This document shows positions 13,937 to 22,524 of a stretch of DNA of 64,000 nt, one piece after another (position 1 is the first letter of the stretch; each line of letters starts with the position of its first letter). A program made the translations under genes and the position numbers. This DNA comes from Streptomyces justiciae (lineage in GTDB: Bacteria > Actinomycetota > Actinomycetes > Streptomycetales > Streptomycetaceae). The notes under the pieces were generated by a model, which was not told the origin of the DNA, did no database searches, and saw nothing but the letters and a program-made list of their open reading frames with translations. The stretch spans positions 310,001 to 374,000 of the forward strand of contig NZ_JADDXU010000003.1 in NCBI RefSeq assembly GCF_015163075.1, given 5' to 3'.

Positions 13937-14968
13937 CTACGGGTTCAGCACGATCTTTCCGGCGGCGGTGCCCGACTCGGCCAGCCGCAGGGCCTCGGCG
14001 ACGCGGGTGAGCGGCAGCTGCGCGGCGATCTGAGCGGTGACCTCGCCGCGCTGGAGGGCGGCGAAGACCTGGGTGAGGTCGGCACGGAGGCGGGCGCGGA
14101 AGCGGTTCTTGGCCAGGGCCCTGCCGGCCCAGACATTGAAGAAGTACGCGCGGCGGCGGCCCGGCAAGGCGTTCCACAGCCACACCCGGCCGAGCAGCTT
14201 GAGGACGGGCCACTGCTTGGAGCCCTCGTCGTCCCGGGTCGAGGCACTGCCGTACGAGACGAGCGTGCCGCCGGGGGCGAGAAGGCGCCAGGAGTCGACG
14301 ATGCCGGGGCCGCCGACGTGGTCGAAGACGGCGTCCACGCCATGGGGGGCGAGTTCGCGGATCCGTGCGGCGAGGTCGTCGGTGCGGTAGTCGACGGGGG
14401 CGACTCCCCGCTCGCGCAGGGCGTCGTGGTGGCGCGTGGACGCCGTGCCGATCACCTGCGCGCCTGCGGCCTGGGCGAGTTGGACCAGGATCGATCCGAC
14501 GCCACCGTTCGCGCCGTGCACCACGACGGTGTGCCCGGCACGGACGCGGGCCTTGCGGTGCAGCATCTGCCAGGCGGTGATGCCGTTGACGACCAGGGTC
14601 TCCGCCTCCGCCGCACCGATCCCGTCGGGCACGGGCACCACGTCCGCCGCGTCGACGACCACATGACTGGCCCAGCCACCGACCTTGACCAGCGCGGCGA
14701 CCCGGGTGCCGGCCAGGCCCGGCTCGACTCCCGCGCCGGTCGACAGCACCGTCCCCACGAGGTCGTAGCCGGGCACGAACGGGAACGGCGGCTGGTCGTA
14801 GTAGCGGCCGCGCCGCATCTGCTGCTCGGCGAAGGAGACGCCGGTCGCCTCCATGCGGATCACGACCTGGCCGGGGCCCGCGGCGGGTACGGCTCCGTGC
14901 CGGATCTGAAGCCCCTCGGGCTCGACCTTGCCCGGCAGGACGACCTCGACGAGTCCATCGGCGTTCAT
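13937..14968 (-). CDS. Quinone-oxidoreductase-like medium-chain dehydrogenase
   Basis: A 343-residue MDR-superfamily protein: a GroES-like N-terminus (QMRRGRYYDQPPFPFVPGYDLVGTV, about 50-75), then a Rossmann domain with VVHGANGGVGSILVQLAQAAGAQVIGTAS (about 150-178). The zinc-binding Cys/His set of alcohol dehydrogenases is absent, so it belongs to the zinc-free NADPH quinone/enone reductases. It is divergent from a TetR regulator with an operator between them, a common detoxification arrangement in which the repressor senses the substrate. The start at 14968 is supported by GGAGG 5 nt upstream. Confidence 0.88.
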   Translation of the reverse strand: MNADGLVEVVLPGKVEPEGLQIRHGAVPAAGPGQVVIRMEATGVSFAEQQMRRGRYYDQPPFPFVPGYDLVGTVLSTGAGVEPGLAGTRVAALVKVGGWASHVVVDAADVVPVPDGIGAAEAETLVVNGITAWQMLHRKARVRAGHTVVVHGANGGVGSILVQLAQAAGAQVIGTASTRHHDALRERGVAPVDYRTDDLAARIRELAPHGVDAVFDHVGGPGIVDSWRLLAPGGTLVSYGSASTRDDEGSKQWPVLKLLGRVWLWNALPGRRRAYFFNVWAGRALAKNRFRARLRADLTQVFAALQRGEVTAQIAAQLPLTRVAEALRLAESGTAAGKIVLNP

Positions 14969-15014
14969 GGCTACCTCCACAGAGTCTGTGAGTTACTGGG
15001 CTTCGCGTTCGTTA

Positions 15015-15054
15015 GAAGTTATAACCGCACTCGTTCGAGAGTGTCAATAACTTC
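15015..15054. promoter_or_regulatory. Palindromic TetR operator
   Basis: GAAGTTAT (15015-15022) and ATAACTTC (15047-15054) are exact complements. Inner CACTC (15028-15032) and GAGTG (15039-15043) pair as well. The site lies in the middle of the divergent promoter region of the oxidoreductase and TetR genes and is the obvious binding site for that regulator. Confidence 0.7.
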
Positions 15055-15071
15055 AGTGATAGCCTCTAACT

Positions 15072-15728
15072 ATGGTGAACTCGGAAGCGGAGACCCCGCG
15101 TGCGCGCTACCGCGCCCAGGTGCGCACGGAGATCAAACAGCGCGCGTGGGAGCAGATCGCCTCGGCGGGCGCGTCTGCGCTCTCCCTCAACGCGATCGCC
15201 AAGCAGATGGGCATGAGCGGACCCGCGCTGTACCGGTACTTCGGCGGTCGCGACGAGCTGATCACCGAGCTCGTCAGGGACGCGTACCGCAGCCTCGCCG
15301 ACACCTTCCGCGCGGCCGCGGAGGGCGGTGCCGATGTGACCGCGCTGGCGCACGCCTTGCGGGGATGGGCCCTACGGGACCCACAGCGTTACTTCCTCAT
15401 CTACGGCACGCCCGTCCCCGGCTACCAGGCGCCCGACGACACCACCGCGATCTCGTCCGAGATCATGGCAACCCTGTTGGACGCGTGCGCCGCGTTGCCC
15501 TTGGACGGACCGGCGACACCGTTCGACGCACACCTCGAGGACCACCGGAACTGGGCGGACGGCCATCCCGCCCCGCCCGCGGCCCTCCATCGGGCCCTGA
15601 CCTTCTGGACCCGGCTGCACGGCGTCCTGTCCCTGGAACTCGCCGGCCACTTCACCGGCATGGGGATCGACCCCGCGCAGCTCTTCGCCGCCGAGCTGGA
15701 CGACCTGACGGGCACACCGGCGAGCTGA
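15072..15728 (+). CDS. TetR/AcrR family repressor
   Basis: A 218-residue protein: N-terminal HTH with RTEIKQRAWEQIASAGASALSLNAIAKQMGMSGPALYRYFGGRDELI (seen in parts, about 18-62), then a TetR_C-type ligand-binding domain with the HxxLHG-like segment FWTRLHGVLSLEL. It is divergent from the quinone oxidoreductase and probably represses both genes through the palindrome at 15015-15054. A possible -10 (TAGCCT) stands a few bases before the start, so the transcript may be nearly leaderless. The inducer is unknown. Confidence 0.88.
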   Translation: MVNSEAETPRARYRAQVRTEIKQRAWEQIASAGASALSLNAIAKQMGMSGPALYRYFGGRDELITELVRDAYRSLADTFRAAAEGGADVTALAHALRGWALRDPQRYFLIYGTPVPGYQAPDDTTAISSEIMATLLDACAALPLDGPATPFDAHLEDHRNWADGHPAPPAALHRALTFWTRLHGVLSLELAGHFTGMGIDPAQLFAAELDDLTGTPAS

Positions 15729-15980
15729 CCACGCCAAGCCGCGCCTGCGGAGAGCAATATCTGTTCCCGTGAAATGAGAATTGAGTACGGGCCGCAGCGA
15801 GTATTCCTCGAGCGACCGGCGGAGCGGAATTGGCCGCCACGCAAAGCCGATCGCACCGTGCTACTGTCGAACTCAGTTGCAGATGTGGTGTCAGAAGGTT
15901 TTTCCGACGGCTGATCATCACGGCGACACGGAATACGCACAGGGCGTATTCCCGTACACCGTTCCCGAAGGAGAAACAAC
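15729..15980. other. Long leader region of the cold-shock gene
   Basis: The 252 nt contain no gene. They hold the cspA promoter and 5' leader, with an unusually A/T-containing stretch (15820-15980). Cold-shock mRNAs often have regulatory leaders; no specific motif is claimed. Confidence 0.4.
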
Positions 15981-16184
15981 ATGGCTACTGGCACCGTGAA
16001 GTGGTTCAACGCGGAAAAGGGCTTCGGCTTCATCGAGCAGGACGGCGGCGGCGCCGACGTCTTCGCCCACTACTCCAACATCGCCACCCAGGGCTTCCGC
16101 GAGCTGCTGGAAGGCCAGAAGGTGTCGTTCGACATCGCGCAGGGCCAGAAGGGCCCGACGGCTGAGAACATCGTTCCCGCCTGA
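15981..16184 (+). CDS. Cold-shock protein (CspA family)
   Basis: A 67-residue OB-fold protein. RNP1 is KGFGFI (about 14-19) and RNP2 VFAHY (about 28-32), in [20 protein letters not shown]. CspA proteins are RNA chaperones that melt secondary structure and help transcription and translation after cold shock or during normal growth. The ribosome-binding site GAAGGAG is ideal, and a perfect 18-bp terminator follows at 16213-16252, so the gene is monocistronic. Streptomyces have several paralogues; this is a standard one. Confidence 0.97.
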   Translation: MATGTVKWFNAEKGFGFIEQDGGGADVFAHYSNIATQGFRELLEGQKVSFDIAQGQKGPTAENIVPA

Positions 16185-16212
16185 CGCGTCGCCGGCACTG
16201 ACGCACACTTCA

Positions 16213-16252
16213 CGAGCGAGGGCCCGCACCCCAAGGTGCGGGCCCTCGCTCG
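16213..16252. terminator. Strong terminator after the cold-shock gene
   Basis: CGAGCGAGGGCCCGCACC (16213-16230), loop CCAA, and its exact complement (16235-16252), followed by TTTCATT. Confidence 0.9.
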
Positions 16253-16343
16253 TTTCATTCCCAGGGTGATTTTCCCCTGTCGTTTTCCAGCCCGTTCCCG
16301 CTATTCTCCGCGCCGCTCATTCTTCTGCGGCAATCCCTACGTC

Positions 16344-16718
16344 TCACCCGTCGAAGTGGATGAGATCTCCTACGGTCCACGCGCTGACGTCCTTGATCGC
16401 GACCCGGTACATGCCACCCGTCTCCGGGATTCCGAGGGTGCCTTGCAGGATGCGGGCGAGATGGAAGTGCAGATGCGTGGGCGCCGCGTCGCGAGCGGGC
16501 CGGTCTCCTCGAGAACCGCTCGCGAAGACGTCCGAGAACGGGCCGAGGCGGTCCGAGTCCTTCAGGACCTCCGCCACCCGCTCCCGCCACACGGCCTCGG
16601 GAGCGAGCCGGCCGGTGATGACGGCGCCGCCGACGACCACGGTCAGCGACATCTGATTGCTTCGCTCGGACTCCACCGTCGCGGAGAGGGCGACGAGCAG
16701 CTCATCAGGGTTCGACAT
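16344..16718 (-). CDS. Hypothetical protein, possibly GvpU-like
   Basis: A 124-residue protein reading MSNPDELLVALSATVESERS, then SLTVVVGGAVITGRLAPEAVWRERV, THLHFHLARILQG and GGMYRVAIKDVSAWTVGDL. The layout (a beta-rich VGG-x-x-I-T-G-x-L segment followed by a C-terminal substrate-facing sheet ending in a helix) resembles the GvpU-type proteins that occur outside gas-vesicle loci in Streptomyces. That link is tentative. No gas-vesicle gene is nearby. An in-frame start at 16742 is possible but adds atypical residues. Confidence 0.6.
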   Translation of the reverse strand: MSNPDELLVALSATVESERSNQMSLTVVVGGAVITGRLAPEAVWRERVAEVLKDSDRLGPFSDVFASGSRGDRPARDAAPTHLHFHLARILQGTLGIPETGGMYRVAIKDVSAWTVGDLIHFDG

Positions 16719-17172
16719 GACAGCAAAGCTTATGCGGCCCACCCGTGTGGCCGGTCATCGAAGGGTTCTTGCTCCATCAAGGGAGTGAAATCTTCTCTTG
16801 CCGGAGTAGATTTTCGGCCCTGGCATGGGTACGCTTCTTCTCGTAGACACGGTCGACGAGACCCGCCAGACACGAACTGGCGGGTGGCAGTACCGGTTCC
16901 ATCAGTAGTTGGTTCAGAGAGGAACGGAGGAGCAGACGCCATCAGGATCGCCCGGCCCGAGGAGCACTCGGCCCGGGTACCGCAAGACCCCGGAATGGAT
17001 GGTGGTCCCCGGTCAAGCAGCTGCGATCCCCCCGCACCCCCCTCTGCCGGGCCGGGTAGCGGAAACAGAAGGTCGGCACAGCAGTAGGGCCGACAGATGG
17101 TGTTCAATTTCCTTCGGGGCCCTGGTGCCGTACGGCACCAGGGCCCCTCGACGCGTTATACGACGAGGTGAC
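16719..17172. other. Intergenic region with two hairpins
   Basis: No gene is supported in these 454 nt. Two perfect inverted repeats occur: ACCCGCCAG/CTGGCGGGT (16861-16869 and 16877-16885) and a larger one at 17116-17147. The spacing would fit a small RNA between them; this is only inference. Confidence 0.45.
17116..17147. terminator. Perfect 32-nt palindrome before the MerR-like gene
   Basis: GGGGCCCTGGTGCCG, TA, CGGCACCAGGGCCCC: 15 bp of perfect pairing 25 nt before the ATG of the next gene. It could end a transcript from upstream, attenuate the MerR-like gene, or be a dyad operator. Confidence 0.65.
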
Positions 17173-17529
17173 ATGACATCGGACAACCCCCTGAATGATC
17201 GTCTGGACGACGACGACTACCCCGCGTACACCATGGGCCGGGCAGCCGAGATGCTGGGCGCCACCCCGGCCTTTCTCCGAGCCCTCGGCGAGGCTCGTCT
17301 GATCACTCCGCTCCGCTCGGAGGGAGGACATCGCCGGTACTCCCGCTACCAACTGCGGATCGCCGCGCGCGCCCGGGAGCTCGTCGACAAGGGGACTCCG
17401 ATCGAGGCCGCGTGCCGCATCGTCATCCTCGAGGACCAGCTCGAGGAAGCGCAGCGCATCAACGCCGAATACCGGCGTGCCGCCGCCGAATCGGCGGACC
17501 GTGCCGGCTCCGGTTCCGGCCCCGCCTGA
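17173..17529 (+). CDS. MerR-like helix-turn-helix regulator
   Basis: A 118-residue protein. A MerR-type HTH (about 17-85) is seen in YTMGRAAEMLGATPAFLRALGEARLI, and HRRYSRYQLRIAARARELVD forms the wing. It ends in a short coiled coil (VILEDQLEEAQRINAEYRRAAAES), with no effector domain. Such short MerR/BldC-like proteins in Streptomyces often neighbour cold-shock genes and act as dimers without a ligand. GAGGTGAC precedes the ATG at 17173, which is preferred over longer frames running through the palindrome. Confidence 0.82.
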   Translation: MTSDNPLNDRLDDDDYPAYTMGRAAEMLGATPAFLRALGEARLITPLRSEGGHRRYSRYQLRIAARARELVDKGTPIEAACRIVILEDQLEEAQRINAEYRRAAAESADRAGSGSGPA

Positions 17530-17613
17530 ACACACGGGTGCGTGCCGTATCGCAGAACAGTCCGCAGATCAGCCGCCGTCCGACCGTCCAGGCCATGCCT
17601 TCGGCCCGTCACA

Positions 17614-17802
17614 TCACACCCGCCCAGCAGGCCACGAGTTGAGAGGCAGCGGGCCGCGGTCGATGACCGTGCGGATGCAGAACGTGCTGCGGGCGTCTCG
17701 GACCAGTCCGATGGACAGGATCTGGTCCGTCAGGACCTTCTCGAAGGTGCGCAGGTCCGGGACCGCCGGTTCGACGAAGAAGCCGGCGTCGCCGGAGACC
17801 AC
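17614..17802 (-). pseudogene. Lrp/AsnC regulator, C-terminal fragment
   Basis: On the minus strand the frame reads MVSGDAGFFVEPAVPDLRTF, EKVLTDQILSIGLVRDARSTF and CIRTVIDRGPLPLNSW. This is the ligand-binding end of an Lrp/AsnC regulator (RAM domain and C-terminal tail). The N-terminal HTH and the first half of the RAM domain are missing. It points toward, and abuts within about 40 nt, the equally truncated decarboxylase fragment on the other strand. The usual intact arrangement is a divergent regulator and enzyme, so a single deletion of both 5' halves explains the scar. Confidence 0.7.
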
Positions 17803-17843
17803 ATGGCACCGTCAGCGTTCCGCAGCGGCCAGATCTGTCCACC

Positions 17844-18068
17844 GTGATCTTCCGGCTCCGCCCCGCCGACAGCAGCCAGGGCGCCGTGGCGCGGGCCGAC
17901 GAGGCGAGTCGGCTGCTGCTGGAGCGGATCAACGGCCATCGGCGCATCATGCTCTCCAGCACGGTCGTCGACGGCCGCTACACCCTGCGCGTCTGCGTGG
18001 TCTCCCACCGCACCCACCACGACCGCATCGCCGAGGCGCTGGAGATCATCACCGCGGAGGCACGCTGA
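17844..18068 (+). pseudogene. PLP-dependent decarboxylase, C-terminal fragment
   Basis: The 74 residues VIFRLRPAD..., DEASRLLLERINGHRRIMLSS and TVVDGRYTLRVCVVSHRTHHD are the C-terminal subdomain of group II (aromatic-L-amino-acid type) decarboxylases. The PLP-binding Lys domain and everything N-terminal is missing. The GTG at 17844 may allow expression but the product could not be active. See the adjoining Lrp/AsnC fragment: together they mark one deletion. Confidence 0.7.
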
Positions 18069-18117
18069 CGCATCCCGGCGCGTCAGCCGTATCCGCCGTC
18101 GCTGCGGCGCCTCGGAG

Positions 18118-18504
18118 TCACGTACCGCCCGGCCCCCCGCTTCCGAAGGAACCGCCCGAGCCGCCGCTCCAGCGGGGGCGGGTCTGATTCTCGGCGGGCC
18201 TGCTTCCGTGGTGTTCGAGGTCGTGGGGAGTGAGGCGTTCGCTTTCGTCGCCGGCGCGTGGGACCTCGTCCGGTTCGCGGCGCTGGCGGGTCTCGGGGGT
18301 GGCTTCCGCGTCCGGGGGTGGGCTGGCGTGGTGGGTGGGGTCGTCCGGTCGCCGCGGGTCCTGTTCACGGCGGCGCACCCGCAGGCCGAACCGTACGGAC
18401 CACACGAGCGCGGCCGCGACGGCCAGTCCTACGACGAGTACGACGATCACGCCGGCCGCGGAGCCGGCGGCGACCACTTGCAGTGCGTGCGTGTAGACGT
18501 TCAT
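18118..18504 (-). CDS. DUF6479 family single-pass membrane protein
   Basis: A 128-residue protein. A short exported N-terminus is followed by a hydrophobic helix (about 14-36, GVIVVLVVGLAVAAALVW), an arginine-rich stop-transfer (RFGLRVRRREQDPRRPDD), then a low-complexity polar tail rich in Pro, Glu, Arg and Gly ending GGSGGSFGSGGPGGT. This architecture is DUF6479, common and uncharacterised in Streptomyces. A long open frame continuing upstream on the same strand is an artefact of GC-rich DNA. Confidence 0.75.
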   Translation of the reverse strand: MNVYTHALQVVAAGSAAGVIVVLVVGLAVAAALVWSVRFGLRVRRREQDPRRPDDPTHHASPPPDAEATPETRQRREPDEVPRAGDESERLTPHDLEHHGSRPAENQTRPRWSGGSGGSFGSGGPGGT

Positions 18505-18729
18505 GCCGGCCGAGTACCCGGACGCGGGCGGCGGAGGCGCGACCTCCCCGTTTTCCCGGTCCGTGGCCGGTAGCGTCGCCGCGGACAGCCGCGGACAGCC
18601 CCAGACGGCCGGGGCAGCCGCCGTTTCCCTGGCCGCCGTCAGGGCACTCGCGACGACGGTCCGCACCCACGGGCCCACGCCCCGCGCGCCCCTGCCCCAC
18701 CCCCTTCGAGCCGCCGGCCAAGGAGGACG

Positions 18730-20403
18730 ATGACCCAAGCCACGGAACGCCGCCACGAGCCTCGACGGTCCGGCTCCCGCGGCCCCTCCCTGGGCCGGAC
18801 GCTGTTGCGCTGGGCGAGTACGACCGACCACAAGGTGATCGGCCGCCTCTACATGGTCACGGCGTTCTGCTTCTTCCTCTTCGCTGGGCTGCTCGCTCTG
18901 GCCATGCGGGCCGAACTCGCGCGTCCCGGGCTTCAGTTCGTGAACGAGCACACCTACAACCAGCTCTTCACCATCCACGGCACGATCATGATGCTGCTGT
19001 TCGCGACGCCGATGTTCGCCGGTTTCGCCAACGCGGTGATGCCGTTGCAGATCGGCGCCCCGGACGTCGCCTTCCCGCGGCTCAACGCGCTGTCGTACTG
19101 GATGTATCTCTTCGGCGGGCTGATGGTCGTGTCCGGGTTCGTGGTGCCCGGCGGGGCCGCCGCGTTCGGCTGGTTCGCGTACGCGCCGCTGAACAGCGCG
19201 TACCACTCCCCCGGCGCGGGCGGCGATCTGTGGGTCATGGGACTGGTCGTCACCGGGGTGTCCACCACGCTCGGCGCGGTCAACTTCATCGCCACGATCC
19301 TGTGTCTGCGCGCCCCCGGCATGACCATGTTCCGGATGCCGATCTTCACGTGGAACGTGCTGTTCACGTCGATCCTCGTGCTGCCCGCGTTCCCCGTGCT
19401 GACCGCCGCGCTGCTCGCCCTGGAGGCGGACCGGAAGTTCGGCGCGCACATCTTCGACGCGGCGAACGGCGGGGCGATCCTCTGGCAGCACCTGTTCTGG
19501 TTCTTCGGGCATCCCGAGGTCTACATCGTCGCGCTGCCGTTCTTCGGGATCATCTCGGAGATCATCCCCGTCTTCTCCCGGAAGCCGATCTTCGGCTATG
19601 TGTCGCTGATCGGCGCGACCATCGCGATCACCATGCTGTCCGCGGTCGTGTGGGCGCACCACATGTTCGCCACCGGCGCGGTACTGCTGCCGTTCTTCTC
19701 CCTGATGTCGTTCCTGATCGCGGTGCCGACCGGCATCAAGTTCTTCGCCTGGATCGGCACCATGCGCCACGGCTCGCTGTCCTTCGAGACACCGATGCTG
19801 TGGGCGATGGGGTTCCTGATGTCGTTCCTGCTGGGCGGGTTGAGCGGGGTGCTCATCGCGTCCCCGCCGCTCGACTTCCATGTCACGGACTCGTACTTCA
19901 TCGTCGCGCATCTGCACTAAGTGCTGTTCGGGACGGTCGTGTTCGCGATGTTCGCCGGGTTCTACTTCTGGTGGCCGAAGTTCACCGGGAAGATGCTCGA
20001 CGAGCGGCTCGGCAAGATTCACTTCTGGCTGCTGTTCCCGGCCTTCCAGCTGACGTTCCTGGTCCAGCACTGGCTCGGCGAGGAGGGCATGCCGCGCCGG
20101 TACGCCGACTACCTCCCCGCCGACGGGTTCACGCTCCTCAACACCCTGTCCTCGACCGGGGCCTTCCTCCTGGGCATCTCCACTCTCCCCTTCCTCTACA
20201 ACGTCTGGCACACCGCCAGATACGGCAAGCAGGTCACCGAGGAGGACCCCTGGGGCTTCGGGCGCTCCCTGGAATGGGCGACGAGCTGCCCGCCGCCCCG
20301 CCACAACTTCGTGGCCCTGCCGCGGGTGCGGTCCGAGTCCCCCGCCTTCGACCTGCGGCATCCCGAGGTCACCCGGCAGACGAAGGAGGAGGCGGGCCGA
20401 TGA
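18730..20403 (+). pseudogene. ctaD: Cytochrome c oxidase subunit I with an in-frame TAA
   Basis: The frame encodes a haem-copper oxidase subunit I over 557 codons: [21 protein letters not shown] near the N-terminus, [18 protein letters not shown] and the CuB/His-Tyr region, [12 protein letters not shown], and HLH of the haem ligands. Codon 397 is TAA (19918-19920), standing where the family has Tyr in VAHLHYVLFGT, and the frame continues directly as GTG with [20 protein letters not shown]. It is a nonsense allele or a sequencing error; re-initiation at the adjoining GTG would give only the last two or three helices. AAGGAGG precedes the ATG. Streptomyces carry other ctaD copies, so loss would be tolerated. 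Confidence 0.9.
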
Positions 20404-20810
20404 AGGTCGAGGCGCTGCTCTTCGGCGGAGTCGCCGCGTTCTTCGGCGGTACGGCCGTGCTGTACGGCCTCTGGTCCGGCGATCCCGCCGGTACGGCGGC
20501 GCTGGTCGTGGCCTTCGCGATGGCCGCGCTCGTCTCGTTCTTCTGCGCGATGCAGTACCGGCGCAAGGGGCGGCGCCCTCAGGACCGTAACGACGCCGAA
20601 GTGGCGGACGGGGCCGGGCCGTTGGAGTTCTTCCCGGACGAGAGTCCGTGGCCGATCGTCACCGCGGTCGGGTTCGCCGTCGCCGCGACCGGTGTGGTCT
20701 ACGGGCTGTGGCTGTTCCTCATCGGGTTCGGTGTGCTGGCGCGGGGGGTTCTTGGGCTGGTGTTCCAGTACGCCGGTCGGGGTGCCGATCAGGAGCAGGG
20801 GGAGGGCTGA
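20400..20810 (+). CDS. ctaF: Cytochrome c oxidase subunit IV (CtaF-like)
   Basis: A 136-residue membrane protein with four predicted helices in two pairs (about 5-25, 29-48, 81-99 and 103-123), separated by a charged loop [12 protein letters not shown] and [17 protein letters not shown]. The FFPxxSPWP segment between the helix pairs is the signature of the actinobacterial subunit IV. The ATG overlaps the ctaD TGA (20400-20403), so it was co-translated with subunit I. It overlaps the 3' end of the convergent qcrB gene by 92 nt. Confidence 0.88.
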   Translation: MKVEALLFGGVAAFFGGTAVLYGLWSGDPAGTAALVVAFAMAALVSFFCAMQYRRKGRRPQDRNDAEVADGAGPLEFFPDESPWPIVTAVGFAVAATGVVYGLWLFLIGFGVLARGVLGLVFQYAGRGADQEQGEG

Positions 20811-22278
20811 CGGGCGTACGGGGGGCTCCGGGGCGGAACTTCTCGACCGGGCGGTGGTCGCTCTCGTAGCCGCCGTCGATGGTCTGCCGTACGTCCCCCG
20901 TGCCCACGCCCTCCTCCAAGCGCTGCCGCTCCGACTCCAGCAGGGCGTGGCAGAGCCGCCGGGTGAGCATGAAGGCGAGCACGGGGGCCACGACGAGAGC
21001 GATGCGCAGGACCCAGGTGAGGGTGTTGAGGGAGATGCGGAAGGTCTGGGCCACGACGTCGTTGCCGCCGGCCAGCAGCAGGACGCCGTAGAAGGTGATC
21101 CCGGCGACGCCGAGGCCGGTGCGGACGGGGCGTTCGCGCGGCCGGTCGCACAGGTGGTGCTCCTCGTGGCGCTCGCCGGTCAGGCGCTGTTCGACGAACG
21201 GGTACGCGTACAGGACGAGGAACAGCAGCGCGGGCAGGACGACCGCGGGCAGCAGGACGTTCCACATGATCGTGTGCCCGGCGACGGAGGTCTCCCACGG
21301 GGGTACGAGTCGCAGCGCGCCCTCCAGGAAGCCGACGTACCAGTCGGGCTGGGAGCCGGTCGACGCCTGGTCGGGGCGGTAAGGGCCGTACGTCCACACC
21401 GGGTTGATCTGCGCGAGGCCGGCCAGCAGGGTCAGCACGCCGAAGACGAGGAGGCTCAGGCCCGCCGAGGTGGCCGTGAAGTGGGGGAAGAGGGGTTTGC
21501 CGACGACGTTGCGGTTCGTGCGGCCGGGGCCGCGCCACTGGGTGTGCTTGAGATAGAAGACCAGGATGAGGTGCACGGTGACCAGGGCGATCAGCACCCC
21601 GGGGAGCAGCAGGATGTGCAGGCTGTAGAGCCTCGGGACGATGTCCTGGCCCGGGAACTCGGAGCCGAACGCGAACATGCTGACGTACGTGCCGACGACC
21701 GGGATGGACAGCATGATGCCCTGCGCGATCCGCAGGCCCGTGCCGGAGAGCAGGTCGTCGGGGAGGGAGTAGCCCGCGAAGCCCTCGGCGAGGGAGAGCA
21801 GGAACAGGGTGACGCCGATGACCCAGTTCACCTCGCGCGGCCTGCGGAAGGCCCCCGTGAAGAAGACGCGCAGCAGGTGCGCGCCGATCGCCGCGACGAA
21901 CACCAGGGCCGCCCAGTGGTGGAGCTGCCGGATGAGGAGACCGCCGCGTACGTCGAAGCTGATGTGCAGGGTGGAGTCGAAGGCGGCCGACATCCGCACG
22001 CCCCGCAGCGGCACGTATCGGCCGTCGTAGACCACCTCGCGCATCTCCGGCTTGAAGAACAGCGTGAGCCATACGCCGGTCAGGACCAGGACGACCAGGC
22101 TGTAGAGGGCGAGTTCGCCGAGGAAGAACGACCAGTGGTGCGGGAACGCCTTGCGCAGCAGCCGCCCCGCGCCGTCCGTGAGTGGCAGACGCGCGTCGAC
22201 CGTGTCGGCGAGCCACTCCCCGCGGGCACGCTCCTCGCCCCGCTGTGGCGGGGAGACCTCTCGGCGCTGCGCCCTCAT
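20719..22278 (-). CDS. qcrB: Cytochrome b subunit of a bc1 complex (second copy)
   Basis: A 519-residue protein. Eight or more membrane helices carry the b-type haem ligands in HISFDVRGGLLIRQLHHWAA and YSLHILLLPGVLIALVTVHLILV, and the Qo-site motif PPW is in RLVPPWET. The long hydrophilic C-terminus is Pro/Arg-rich. The genes for the Rieske protein and cytochrome cc that normally sit upstream are absent, so this is a stand-alone second qcrB paired with ctaD-ctaF. Its last 30 codons overlap ctaF in antisense. The start at 22278 is an ATG; no strong ribosome-binding site is apparent. Confidence 0.9.
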   Translation of the reverse strand: MRAQRREVSPPQRGEERARGEWLADTVDARLPLTDGAGRLLRKAFPHHWSFFLGELALYSLVVLVLTGVWLTLFFKPEMREVVYDGRYVPLRGVRMSAAFDSTLHISFDVRGGLLIRQLHHWAALVFVAAIGAHLLRVFFTGAFRRPREVNWVIGVTLFLLSLAEGFAGYSLPDDLLSGTGLRIAQGIMLSIPVVGTYVSMFAFGSEFPGQDIVPRLYSLHILLLPGVLIALVTVHLILVFYLKHTQWRGPGRTNRNVVGKPLFPHFTATSAGLSLLVFGVLTLLAGLAQINPVWTYGPYRPDQASTGSQPDWYVGFLEGALRLVPPWETSVAGHTIMWNVLLPAVVLPALLFLVLYAYPFVEQRLTGERHEEHHLCDRPRERPVRTGLGVAGITFYGVLLLAGGNDVVAQTFRISLNTLTWVLRIALVVAPVLAFMLTRRLCHALLESERQRLEEGVGTGDVRQTIDGGYESDHRPVEKFRPGAPRTPVSPPPAPDRHPDRRTGTPAQEPPAPAHRTR

Positions 22279-22524
22279 ACGACCTCCGCGTCGTCCGTGC
22301 GCTCCGCAGACATCCCTTGCCCTCGGACCGCCGGGCGAGTACCCGCGTCCCGCGAAACACTCGCACGGCCCGGACCCGGCACCCGTTCGGGCGCGGGTCG
22401 GGGGGGCGGTGTGCTCGGGGGGTGGGCGGGTTCTCGGCGAGGCCGGCCGGGAACCCGCTCTGCGGCAGCCCGGCAGAGCGGCGTGCCAGGCCCCGCGTCT
22501 GCGGCATGGCCCGCCGGACAGGCG

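Noticed and set aside
18505..20361. Very long minus-strand frame (to 20361) continuing the DUF6479 gene
   Set aside because: It is antisense to ctaD, rich in Arg/Gly/Glu/Asp repeats, and an effect of high GC content.
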